Assembly: GCA_050084515.1 (NCBI GenBank)
Contig: CM114274.1
Location: forward strand, 2,232,001-2,296,000
DNA: 64,000 nt
Source: Blasia pusilla
Lineage: Eukaryota > Marchantiophyta > Marchantiopsida > Blasiales
Reading direction: 5' to 3'
A program made the position numbers and the translations under genes. Within the stretch, counting starts at the first letter, position 1, and every line of letters starts with the position of its first letter. The notes beneath the pieces were generated by a model, which saw only the letters and a list, made by a program, of their open reading frames with translations, ran no database searches and was not told where the DNA came from. Shown here one piece after another: positions 43,842 to 54,746 of the stretch.

Positions 43842-44535
43842 TAGTCATGCTCTCCGCGAAGGATGTGGCACTACGCGTACTCTGCCATCCTCCCAAACCC
43901 TCTAAAACATGTGTCCCCTCCCAACGGAACCGTCTGGCCCGCTCTGTGATCCGATCCCGCTCTCTAGCATCCATGATGCTCGCAACATTGCCAGTACGAA
44001 GGTACTCCAAGACTACTCCATCATCATGAATATCTCGGCCACTTGTCGTGTCCTCACTAGCCTCGGGATCCAAGGACTCTCCACTAGACCTTGCCATCGA
44101 AGTCTCCACACTCTGGCTCTCCATAGCCAACATGCCTAAATAGGCTGACGCGTGCCATCCTGGCACCGACTCCTCATCACTCTCTCCATGCCATCGAGCT
44201 CGAGTCGCATCTCGCTGACTCAGGCATGGGTTACGACTCAAGCCATCTGCATCCTGGTTGAGCGTCCCAGGTCTATGTACCACCTGAAAATCATACTCTT
44301 GCTACAACACAGCCCATCTCGCAAGCTTCCTTGTAAGCTTGTCGGACTCCATCAACCACTTCAGTGGTTGATGATCAGTGATGATGGTAAAGGGGTTGCC
44401 GAATAAGTAACACTTGAAATGCACGACAGCCCACACCGCAAGCAAGCACTCACTCTCATACGAGATGTACTTTGCCTCTGCAGCGTTGTTTGAGCGGCTA
44501 GCGTAAGCCACCACGAACTCTCTACTCCAGACCAT
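43842..44535 (-). pseudogene. RNase H and linker (copy B)
   Basis: Frames 44535-44302 (VAYASRSNNAAEAKYISYES, TIITDHQPLKWLMES) and 44283-43780 (MVHRPGTLNQDADGLSRNPC), the usual Ty3/gypsy RNase H landmarks. The linker to the integrase is long and acidic, rich in Glu and Ser. Confidence 0.85.
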
Positions 44536-45010
44536 CTAAGATCCTATCCATGACCATCTGAAACTCAGCCGGGGCGTTCTTTAACCCAAGTGGTAAAAAC
44601 CGCCATTGGTACAAACAATCCTTCTCGTGAGGATCGATGCCCCAAAATGTCGTCTTCTACATGTCCTCCAATCTGATTGGCAACGATAGTATTCAGCTCG
44701 CAAATCCAATGAACTGAAGATCTTTACGTGACAAATCGCATCAAAGATCTCCTCAGGGGTGGGCATGGCATATCTATTGGACTTCGTCTGCCGATTGATA
44801 GGTCAGTAATCCCCACACATCCGCCTATCTGTCCAGTTGTCATGCACATCCTTCTTGGCGGGCATGAAAGTGGCAGATGCATACTCCCCATACGACATCT
44901 CCACTAGTCCTGCTCCAACCAAGTCCTGGCTCCTACTCTGAATCAGAGCCCTCTCCATATCCCTGTACCTGTAGGGTTGTCAGAAGATTGGGGTATCACT
45001 CGACAACTCA
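44536..45010 (-). pseudogene. Reverse transcriptase with catalytic palm deleted (copy B)
   Basis: N-terminal part readable: GEYASATFMPAKKDVHDNWT, RRMCGDY, AMPTPEEIFDAI, FSSLDLRAEYYR, then FYHLGLKNAPAEFQ and MVMDRILDGLE. A stop follows, and the next residues are already RNase H (REFVVAYASR). The YIDD catalytic region present in the copy at about 8790 is missing, an internal deletion at about 44533. Confidence 0.85.
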
Positions 45011-45489
45011 ATGCGGATCCCCGGTCCCTTCAACGTACCCAAATCCTCCATGCTAAACGCAAAGCAACTCTTATAACTCCTGAGGAATTGATGTATTCAG
45101 CGCTGCTCTCCTCCTGTCAACTTAGGGCCCATATCTGGCTTCCAAGTCTCCATCGTGACTACGGTAGGACTCTTTGGCGCAGATATCGGTGGTTGCTATG
45201 GTGCAATCCCATCTCGAACAACAACACTTGGCTGCTCTCTGCAAGCCAACTGCAAACTCTAATCTCCTCCACGTGCAGTGCCGGAAACCACGCTCGATGC
45301 TGTGGCTATCATCTCCTTGCGTACCTGCAAAACATCCCAAGAAGTCCAAGGGTGTCTCTCCTGATCTCTCCTGGTGCGTAGATCTCCTCGGGTCTCGCTC
45401 CTAGCCACTGCCTCCACCGTCTCGGTAGGCATGGGGCTCACCAACGCAACCGTTGTGATCTGTCGCGATCTCATATGACGCTACTCAGC

Positions 45490-46925
45490 CACTCCCAAGG
45501 TGAGGATCCATGTCAAGCAGTTCAGGTCCATCGCCTGACCCAAGACATGGTTTCATGATGCCTCTGACACTGATGGTACTGCCGTCACTCCTATGGGAAA
45601 TCCCATCGCTCGCTCTCTCTCGTCGGCGTTGGGCTCCACCAACTGCTGAACCTGGTCATCCCAAACTAAGCCAGGACCGGCCTCCTTGTATGCATAGGAA
45701 GCGGGAAAACTCACAAACGTGGGCAAGGCTGCCCGCGGCCTGCCTACCCTGTTGACCACAATCAACGGTGGTCGATCATCGTGCCTCATTGCCTGTGATC
45801 GACGACCTGGATCCAAAATGGAATCCACTAACAAATGGTAGGGGCTCTCCACTCTCGCATACACCCTCCATAACACCGCATGGGGCACCAAGTTGGTCCA
45901 CCATAGACGCGGGCGTTGGGCTCTAGAACCTACACTCGCCGCATCCAAGAACACTGTTGGGCCGATCCAGGCACACACCTGATGAGCACTCGTCACCACC
46001 CGTGACCTGGAGTCTCCTAAGATCGGCACATTCTCCAGAATGTAGGCTGGAGAATGAGACTGGTGCTCCTGCAACTGCCGTAAGACCCTCAACATCTCCC
46101 AAAACAACTTTGTCATGACCATACGGATTATGTCGTAGAGTATAGTGTGCTAGTAGAGGCCATTCCTTATGTAGGACCGTAGTGGCTTGGTAGAGATGCG
46201 GTTTCATACATAGGGTTGGGGGTTACTCAGTTGGGGGTGACTTTCCTAGTAGGGCCTGCTCCTAGGTTGGAGGATATAAGGTGGAGTGCACTCAAAGAAC
46301 AGTCAGTTCTTTGAGTTGAGCGTGTTGCGTTGGGAGTTAGCCTTGGTAGTGAGTAGAGCCCTTGGCTATGGTGTTTCCCGCAAGCTTCAACCTAGATTCT
46401 CCCATCGTGGAGTGGGTTTGGCTCGATTGTATGTGATTCTATACGTGTTTTATGATAGTAGGTCTTTCACGGATTTCAGTTGTGGTACACTTGTGTTTGT
46501 GGATACTCTTGTCTATGTTATGTATGTATGTGAGTATGGTATATCAACGATGTATGTTGTATGACGATGTGGATTCGCACGACAACCTGGACCAAGTGTC
46601 AGCCAACCCGCTGCCTCGTCCAACACTCGATTGGCCCTAACATGGCCAACCGGAAATGACCAAATCAATGGTCCCTACCCGCTCCAAGTCCTGCGCCCCC
46701 AACAACGAAATATCCCTCGGTAGGGAACTCTGGTACCCCTGTACTGCGGACGCAGACAATAAGTCGGGAAAACGTAGGCGTAACTACGCCACATGTCGTA
46801 GTGAGACGCGCCTTGCAACATCATCACTCTCCACATACAAGTACTGTTGTACTCGCACTCCTGCTTGCAAAACAACAACTAACCCGATGCTAATCCCTCC
46901 AAAGAGATCTAACACTCAAATACCC
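45490..46925 (-). pseudogene. DNMT3-like C5 DNA methyltransferase inside the retroelement (copy B)
   Basis: Lies between protease and reverse transcriptase. Motif I (VLDLFGGISIGL) at about 46915-46880; motif II (LYVESDDVARRV); motif IV (VISGWPC, catalytic Cys codon at 46640-46642) followed by a TAG where Gln is expected and then GQSSVGRGSGL; motif VI (AYILENVP, 46035-46027 for ENV); motif VIII (DAASVGSRAQRPRLWWTNL, about 45945-45890); motif IX/X region (ERERAMGFPIG, then VLGQAMDLNCLTW near 45510). The spacing and the HR-x-R-like motif VIII resemble DNMT3/DRM enzymes more than DNMT1 or CMT. It should methylate cytosine C5 in DNA. It is dead: TAG at 46784-46786 and 46637-46639, a TGA near 45550, and a 474-bp solo LTR between motifs IV and VI. 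Confidence 0.85.
46111..46584 (+). mobile_element. Solo LTR inserted in the methyltransferase
   Basis: 474 bp with ends TGTCATGACC and GCACGACA, flanked by AACTT and ACCTG, a possible diverged 5-bp target duplication. A TATA-like GGATATAAGG at about 46270 suggests the plus orientation. Removing it rejoins the reading frame of the methyltransferase (SRL on one side, KLFWEM on the other). Confidence 0.75.
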
Positions 46926-47331
46926 TCCTCCGGAGTACACCACACAATGGGTGTGGTATCGGGGGTGTCATCGTAGCACTCCCTGCTACCTCGGGTTCCT
47001 CAGACCCGTCACGCTCCGGTGCAAACGCCTCGCTCCACGCGGTCTGCACGTGCTCATCTGCCAATCGTCGAAGCTCCTAAGTCGAGCCCCACAACGACAC
47101 GTCTCCTCCACAGAATGATGCATCTACCATAACACTCCTCTCCATAGAAATTTCAGGAGCGGGAGTATCCTCTGCACGGACATGTCCCTCAATCAAATCA
47201 CTAGGCCAAGTAATGGCACTGCTAAATGCTGCTAAGGTCGCCATCTCTCCTAGCCGTTGCTCGATCACTGCACATGTGAATCAAACGGGTAATGAGCTAA
47301 GGCGCCCATCACCTGAGTGCCATCCTGGTCT
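46926..47331 (-). other. Linker between protease and methyltransferase (copy B)
   Basis: Minus-strand sequence with acidic stretches and several stops and no motif. Probably the decayed joint of the polyprotein. Confidence 0.4.
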
Positions 47332-47949
47332 TTAGGACGCTGACTCCTCCCAGTAATCCAGGAAAAACCCCATCGGGTATAACACTGCTCCACCAACCAA
47401 GACGTCATAGGACTCTGCATCAGTCACTATCGCCTTGGCACGCACCACGGACTCATCTGTAGGATGTGCCGGGCGAATCCTCACCACGACCTCCTGTCGA
47501 GTGATATACTGTGTGGTACTTGCTCCACCCAAGGATGTCTGTATCCAGAATGGACAACGCTCCACATCGGCTCTCGTCAAGCCCAATCCTCTGAATGATG
47601 CTTTCCCCAACATCACGGGTTGCGCTCCTGAATCCAACAAGACGCACTGCGGACTAAAAGCTCTACCTCCAGGACTCATCAACCGGAAGACCTCTCCTCG
47701 ATTATCTAACAACACAACACCAGGAAAAGCCATGGCACGCTCTATCGCGGGTCTAGCGGGCATCTCCGCTATCCTAGCAGCCGTAGCCTGCCATGAATCT
47801 GACGTGGACGGTTCGAGCATCTGCTCCAAGGGCAGGTCCATCACTTCCTCTGCAATCACCTCTAAACATGATGCAGGAACTCCAACTCCACGCTCACATA
47901 GTGAAGCGGCCAGCCGAAAAGCCTCGGCGGGCGTACCGCCCAACGTCAT
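47332..47949 (-). pseudogene. Aspartic protease of family M (copy B)
   Basis: 205-residue open frame. The catalytic triad LLDSGA is at residues 104-109, followed by PVMLGKASFRGLGL and SYDVLVGGAVLYPMGF, the flap/psi-loop pattern of retroviral-type proteases. The first 100 residues (MTLGGTPAEAFRLAASLCER...) are the gag-protease spacer also seen at 20-385. This frame is undamaged. Confidence 0.85.
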
Positions 47950-49188
47950 AACATCGGAAGCAGAAAATCAAGGAGTGCGGTACACAATGGTGGCCGCCCC
48001 CAACAATGTGCTCGACACATGCCCCTCCTGAGCATAAACAATAGGAGTCATTGCACTCGCTTCTCCCATCGCCCTCCGTGCCTGCATACCAACAACATCA
48101 CCAACTCTCAAGGAACTTTGTTGAAGACCCATCGATGGGGTCCTCATCGCTTCGGACAACGTGAAAGACTGAGGAAGCCTAGTCTGTTTTTTGGCTTCCC
48201 CTCGTTGTGGATCCAACTCTGCGGCTGCTCCACGCGTCACAACTGCAACGGCCTTTATCTGGGCAACCCCGCACATCCAACCAGGATCCTCTCGATCTTT
48301 GGCTGCTCCATATGATGTCGATGCCATGGATCTGGCATCGGGTAACCTCAATGCCATAGCGGAAATTTGCTCGTGTAGCTGCTGTATCTGAGCAGCCATC
48401 CCAGCCTCACGTCCGGCGTCTCCCTTGGCGCGTCTAGGTGGTGGTACTCTACCTCCTCCACATGCAGCTCCACCACGCTATCGGGCAATTCCAGCTCCTC
48501 GTCCCCCAACAGGACCACCTGGTGCACGATCTCTAGGCCCACCCGGATCGGCTACTCGCCCTGGTACCCTCTCTGGCTCCCGGTCCAGACGTAACTCAGG
48601 ATGTAAACTGAAACACCTAGCGCGTGTATGACCATACCTCTGACAATAGTCACATTGATAACCTTCTGGTGCAGCACCATCTTCTCCTCCTCGCTGAGAC
48701 ACACGTCCATGACCTTGACGAGTGCAATGGCGCTGATGATGGGCTCCACCACATGACCAACAAGTAATAGTAGGCGGCTACTGTTGAGCCGCATATGAAG
48801 GCGCAAGTCTCTATGCCACAGGCTCTTGGTATCCTCCCTGAGCTCGAGGTGCCACAGTTGACCTATCTCGGAGTCCACGTTGCTGCACAGGTGGCGAAGC
48901 CAATTACGACTGCTCTCGCCCAGAACCCATGGTGGCTACGCTCTCCTCCGCCATATTGTGCTCAATGTTCTCGGCGGTCCTAAAAACATCTCTCAACATC
49001 GGGGAGGTTTCATAAGAAGCGCCCCCTCCCTCATCCGTGGCCGTAGGGTCTGGTCCAACATCGCGTACCATGATTGGATAGCCTGAGCCTCTGTCACCCT
49101 TGAGTGTCAATCTGGCAGTTTTGCAAGATTGACGATAACTTTTTTTCTCCAACTCCAAATTGCGCATTGTTTGTTGCACAACGTGCAC
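47950..49188 (-). pseudogene. Gag with two zinc knuckles (copy B)
   Basis: In element order: a capsid-side remnant (SYETSPMLRDVFRTAENIEH, about 49010), zinc knuckle 1 (CWSCGGAHHQRHC, about 48750), zinc knuckle 2 (CDYCQRYGHTRARC, about 48635, CX2CX4HX4C), a Pro/Gly/Arg-rich basic stretch, then a coiled-coil-like segment (MAAQIQQLHEQISAMALRLP, frame 48399-47968). Stops separate the blocks. Relative to copy A, most of the gag N-terminal part is missing, deleted between about 49100 and the leader. Confidence 0.8.
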
Positions 49189-49610
49189 AGCTTCACGATC
49201 TACGCCAATATCAAAAAATATTTAGAATTGGACATTCCAATAAAAAACAAACAGGGACTATCGTAAAGACCAATGTCTCTTTCTCCTACACAAAATTCGG
49301 CAGCGCTTCCGCGCTGATTCTTCCCAAAAAAAATATAAAACCTGTAAAAATGAAAATCATCAAGCGACATAGTGCTCCCGAAAGCATCGGCATGGGGCAA
49401 CCCGCCCCCATACTCAATCCCTATCAGAAATTGGGCAGCGCTTCCGCGCGCCACTCTTCCACACGAAAAATCGGCAAATGCAAAGAACAATCCAAGCAAC
49501 CCTTGCTCCGATGAGCACTCCCATGAGCCGTTGAACGGGGAACACGGTCCCCAACCTGCAAAAACAGCGAGTGAACAGCGAGCTCCCCCATGAAGCTCTC
49601 TCACTCTCTC
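49189..49610 (-). repeat. Family M leader (copy B)
   Basis: Contains two copies of the box GGCAGCGCTTCCGCG (about 49291 and 49434) in longer duplicated segments, and GGGGAACACGGTCCCCAACC near 49537. No standard primer-binding site seen. Confidence 0.65.
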
Positions 49611-50111
49611 ATTCTCTCTCTATACAATCTCACACCATAGCTCTCAAAGGTGTGCACTCTCTCTCATGTCAAACCAAACCCACTCTCCTAATGAGAGGCT
49701 TGGGTTACACTCACAAGGCAAGCAAGACCATAGCTCCGCCGCCTCATGCCAAGAGGTTCACCAAAGAGAGAATGAGCTCTCAAGCTCTCTCTCCTTGAGG
49801 TATACCCCTCCCCTCTCCCAAGCTCTCTCCATGGTAACCTATTCTCCCAAGTCACCTCCTTGGCTCTTGACCTGATGTAGGAGGTCAAGGGCCACTTACC
49901 AAAATTAGAAAGTCAATCATATATTCAAATGGTACTTACCTAAAATAGTAAGTTCCTCAATATGGTTCCAAATGAGCCAAAACGAAGGGGAAACCTGCTC
50001 TCTCAGGTTTCCCCGGGCCTCAGCAGGTCATCCTTGACCTCCTAGGCCTGTCCTCCACTACTATTGAAGACGCTCTACCAGATCTCACCGATCTATTGTA
50101 AAGGACGTGAC
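49611..50111 (-). repeat. Family M 5' LTR (copy B)
   Basis: The outer end is AAAGGACGTGACA at 50111 (TGTCACGTCC in element sense), the same outer end as at 38331 and 9119. The core matches 37830-38331. The tail module found in other LTRs is absent on the leader side. Confidence 0.75.
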
Positions 50112-50136
50112 AACTCGTTACAATTGTTCTGTAGTG

Positions 50137-50622
50137 TATGATTGTTACAACCAGTATTGTTGTTGTGCTTGTTGCCTAGTGACTTGTGCTTAATTCAAGT
50201 GTTATTTTCAGTGCAGCTCTACAGGGCTGGATTGGGGACCTAGGTTACATGTCATTTTTATCCCTTCAGATATCGTGGAGTGCCACAGGTCAAGAATTTG
50301 GACGTAGGGCTAATACTATGCCTTCTTTGTAGGGATCAATTGCTTCTCTTTCCACGCCACCCAACCCAGCCCTGTAGAGTATGCTTGTTACAACCAGTAT
50401 TGTTGTTGTGCTTGTTGCCTAGTGACTTGTGCTTGACTCAAGTGTTATTTTCAGTGCAGCTCTACAGGGCTGGGTTGGGGACCTAGGTTACATGTCACTT
50501 TTATCTCTTCAGATATCGTGGAGTGCCACAAGTCAAGAATTTGGCCGTAGGGCTAATACTATGCCTTCTTTGTAGGGATCAATTGCTTCTCTTTCCATGC
50601 CACCCAACCAAATTGCATTGTA
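50137..50622. repeat. Direct tandem duplication, two ~243-bp units
   Basis: Units about 50137-50379 and 50380-50622, nearly identical (start near GTTACAACCAGTATTGTTGT). Each unit also has GCTCTACAGGGCTGG, whose complement CCAGCCCTGTAGAG lies at 50363-50376, so an 18-bp inverted repeat (50359-50376 / 50460-50477) spans the joint. Confidence 0.9.
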
Positions 50623-51078
50623 GGGCGGAGCCTCATTATTTGAGCTATGGTTTCTTGGGCCGAGCCTCAATAATCTCTCTTGCACGGATAGGCTCTGCGT
50701 TTGCAATGGTGATTGTCTTTATCTTGTTATCCTTCCTCTCCATTGTGGGGGGTTAACTACATAATTCAAGTCTCTTGCATAGGGCCTGCTAGTTGTATCT
50801 CTAGTTGGCTTTCATTCTTGTCAGGATGTGCATTTGCAGGGTAGTGGTTGTGTGATTTTGTGAGTAATCGAACAGGTTGTGAATTCAAACTAGTCAAAAA
50901 TATAGTTAGGACTTAATCTAACTTTCCATTTCCAATGGAGAGTAATTCCAGTAAGAGATAGAGATCATTTATAGATTTAGGGTTCAAGAGAAACAATAAC
51001 CATCCAACTTGCCCATAGAAGATGTAGATGATTCCAAAACTGATAACATGGATCCTATAGAGCCTCTTCAATCTAGGA

Positions 51079-53124
51079 TTGAAGAAAACAGAAAACTCTG
51101 GAGAGATGCATGGTACTTTGCCTTTGAATGCCCACATTGGACGAGTATTTTGTAAGATATGTAGAGATAGCAAAGGAAAATCAGCCTTTGCCACTCATGG
51201 GGCAATGAACGTGAAAATCCCAACCTTCATAGATCATGGGAAATCCAAGGAACACGCTACATTAGCTTGGGCCTACCACTTTGGGAAGAAAAGACTTGAA
51301 AAAGCCATTGCTTCATTCAATAAGGCATGTGATGAAGCTTTGCTAACCCTCTTTCGAGCTACTTTCTTTGTTGCAAAGAAAAACATTGCATTCTCATGCT
51401 TCCCTAGCCTTTGTGAGTTGTTTAAGGTTGTTTCTACCACCATAACTAAGACCATGTACCAGGATGATAAAACTTGTGTATTGATGATATCAATCAAGTT
51501 GTGCAGAAAAGAGTCTTAAATAGAGTAAGACTTAGCTCATTTTATGGACTGATGGTAGATGGGAGTACTGATATCTCTATAACATGTCATCTCATAGCAA
51601 GTGCTACTTACATAGACGAGGGGAAAGTAGTGACATATTTTCTAACGTTGATTCAAGTTGAGAACAAGGATGCAAAATCCATTTCAAATTTTGTATTTTC
51701 TTTCTTGCGGGAATGGGACATGGATTTAGATCGTTTGGTGGGGTTTAGCTCTGATGGAGCTAGTACAATGATTGGATCACAGAATGGAGTTTCTACTAGG
51801 TTGAAGAGGAATGTGAATCCTTTTCTTACTAGTATCCATTGTGTCTCACATAGGACTAACCTAGCTGCCCTTGCTGCAACAAAAAGTCCTGTTTGTAAGG
51901 AAATGAGTAATGGGTAGATAATCTTCTAAATTCAGTTGCTCTTTGCTTTGAGAGGAGCTCTAAAAAAAAGTCTACATTGATATCGATTCAGGTAGAGTTG
52001 AATGACTCTCGGAAGTGTATGAAACTTTATCATATTATTAGATGGCTTAGTAGATGGCAAGCAATAACAACATTGTGTGATAGTTTGAAATTTTTCTTAG
52101 TGTACTTTCAAGGGGTTGATCCTAAAGATGATGATGGAGTGGTAGCTTCTTTATTTCACAAGTTGAGATTGTTCAAAATGATTTATTGTCTTTATTTCAT
52201 GGATGACATTCTGCATTCTATGGCTAGCCTCAGCAAAATATTTCAGATGAAATTTGTAGATATTACTACTATGGCTTCCATTGTTAGCACTGATATTTCA
52301 CATGTTCAGATGAATTACATTCATGAGAGCGTAGACATGAATGCACAACTAGTATCCTCATGTAGTGGTTTCCATTTGATTCGAAATTATGGACCAACAA
52401 ATGGGTATTTGAAGCGTCTACAATCTGAAATTAGGGGATGTTTCTTCCATTCCATCCAAATGGAGAGGGATATATCAGGTAAGGATCTCGAGGATGCAAT
52501 TTTCTTCCAAAGGAATTTTTTGGATGCAATATGTGTAGCATTACAAGAGAGATTCGAGGGCGATGGCTTGGTTGGAGGAATGAAGATCCTCAATTCTCTT
52601 CATATGCCATCTCATATGGGTGGTTTGAAAGATTGGGGTGTGAAAGAGATGGAAACCTTAGCTGCCTTTTATGGAGAAGTAAAGTCTTCACATGGTAGGT
52701 CCAAGAAGCCCTTGCTAAATGGTGCAACCATAAAAAATGAGTTTATGGTTTTCAAGATCCAAGCCACTTCAAAATGGAAAGATAACTCCTTTAAGGACTT
52801 ATGGCCCATGATTTGTTGTAGTCCTTCTTTGAATATGAGATATACAAATTTTCTCATATTAGCTAACACAGCTAGAGTGCAATGTGTAAGTACAACCATA
52901 GTGAAAAAGCTTTTAGTATTCAAAAAGTCATTAAAATCACGCTTAGGAATGCATTGAGTTCTAACCATTTGGATGCCCTCATGAGAGTTAACATGGAAGG
53001 TCCTTCCGAGAGAAGTGAATGTGATGATGTATTAATAGAAACTATAGATGTATGGAAGTGTTCCAAGGAATTCAAGTATCTGTATGCTAATATCTTAGTT
53101 ATACTTGTCTTCTTCTTTAGATGA
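51079..53124 (+). pseudogene. hAT-type transposase-like gene (DUF4371/ZNF862-like), broken
   Basis: Four plus-strand pieces in order. 51079-51519: a small zinc-finger start (FCKICRDSKGKSAFATHG, DHGKSKEHATLAW). 51474-51917: the RNase H-like core start (SFYGLMVDGSTDISITCHLI, VGFSSDGASTMIGSQNGV, IHCVSHRTNLAA). 51977-52957: core continuation with RWLSRWQAITTLCDSL. 52882-53124: the hAT C-terminal dimerisation segment (SEKAFSIQKVIKITLRNALS, NHLDALMRVNMEGPS). Frame changes near 51500 and 52890 and a TAG at 51916-51918 break it. Such proteins occur both as transposases and as domesticated genes. I could not identify terminal inverted repeats. Confidence 0.75.
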
Positions 53125-54746
53125 TATGATCATGCCATCTAGAGGTAATAATCTATTTTCCCAAAATGTATCTTCAAACGATTCTGCCTCTTAAACTTTT
53201 CTTTGATCCACAAACACTAGTTCGCTGATTAGTTAGGTTCACTTTTCAGTTTACCATTAACATTGCTTTTTTGCTGAAATTTTATTGGAAGAAACCTTTT
53301 GTGCAAAGGTTGTGACTAAATGCCTACCTTTGTAGGAGAGGTTGTTAGCACCTCTAGCCCCAAAAAGTGGGGTTCTCATGCTCAAATCTTGCTAGAGGTT
53401 CCAAAAAAAAAATCTAGCATGGGGAAGGCACAAATCTAATATACATAGAAGAGTTAAAGACCAAACCAGATTATAAACCCCTCTTACATGGATAAACAAA
53501 AAGAAGACGAATAGAAAAATCCAGAAAATAGCAGGCAGAAGAAAAAGGAGCCCGTAAAATTAAGTACTTTTCCAGCTGAAAACTGGAAGCAATAAATAAA
53601 CCTTGAGCATAAGCTAAAAAAATTACTCAAAACTGAAACCACAAGGTAGCTCAAGAAAAACCTCGTTCACCCAAAAAAAACCTGAAAGCCTTGGAGCCGA
53701 CGTACTTCATGAGCATGCGATACGAAAAGTGGCGTCAGCAACCTTAGCAAGCGACGGTGCTGTCTGTGTCGGCGACACTTGCGGCTCCCGGCGTCCCGGT
53801 GGAGTCGTTGTACACATGCACATTTCGCAAGCACTTCACGTGCGTGTGGGTGTACGAGCCTACTACGAGGACCGCCGATGCACCGCTCGTACAGCTCCAT
53901 GATCGTGAGCCGATTTCTGAAATGTTCGCCAGTCCTTAGCAAGATCGCGAGCAAGGACTCCGAAGAACTCCGAGGGGAGGTAATGGTGGGCCCGCTCGGG
54001 TTCGCGCATCAGACTCGTTTGTGATCAAACATCCGAGAGCGGTTCGATTTAAGGATCCGACGGGACTGGAAGTCTGGACGCGGGAGCATCAGGTGCGGGA
54101 CTGGAAAGAAGAGGGATCTCAGACATCTCGTCAGGGAGCTGCGGCGTACTCTTTGCAACAGAGACTACGCAGGTAATCTCCTCATTGGAAACCTTAGCAA
54201 GTACGGGTTCGGTGAGTCTTCCTTGGACCTCTCATCTCTATCCTCTCCGCTGCCAGGAAAGTTCTGGGTTTACGTGCACTGGGCAGTGGTATTCGGACTG
54301 TTTAAGAGGTGTGATCGCGTATTAGGATGTGTTCAGATTTGTTGCTCGAGTTCTGTTTGGGTGCTGGCTCTGTCGTACGCGATGTTGTGCATCTCGAATT
54401 GTGTGTCTGAACTCAAGATCCGTGGATGCGCTGAGTTGCGAATTTGGTGCCTAGTTGACAGACAGACACCCATTCTCGACGTCAGATCGCAGAAATTATT
54501 TAGAGGTGCGTGGGATTTCGCCTTAGAACTGGTTCGATTCTTCTGAAATGCGCTCAGTGTTTGTTTTTTTCCCAGGAATTCGGCCGATTCAGCGAACTTC
54601 TGGCTGATCCGGGCATCAAGTCGTCGATGGTCCGGATGTGTGAGCACGGAGCTTCAGGGCTTTAAGGGTTTTCAGTAGGAGCAGGAGGTTCCCTACAATT
54701 GGGGAGAGTTCGTAAACGGGATCTAGTTTTCAATCTACTGCTACCA
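53125..54746. other. Flank and presumed 5' region of the PYRR gene
   Basis: AT-rich to about 53690, then GC-richer sequence of gene-promoter type. A polypyrimidine tract and TTTTTTTCCCAG/GA at about 54575 looks like a splice acceptor of a 5'-UTR intron. An upstream frame at about 53757-53939 could encode a transit-peptide exon but cannot be joined with confidence. Confidence 0.4.

Noticed and set aside
53757-53939. Transit-peptide exon for PYRR
   Set aside because: It begins plausibly (MLSVSATLAAPGVPVESL) but I found no donor/acceptor pair that joins it in frame to the first clear exon.
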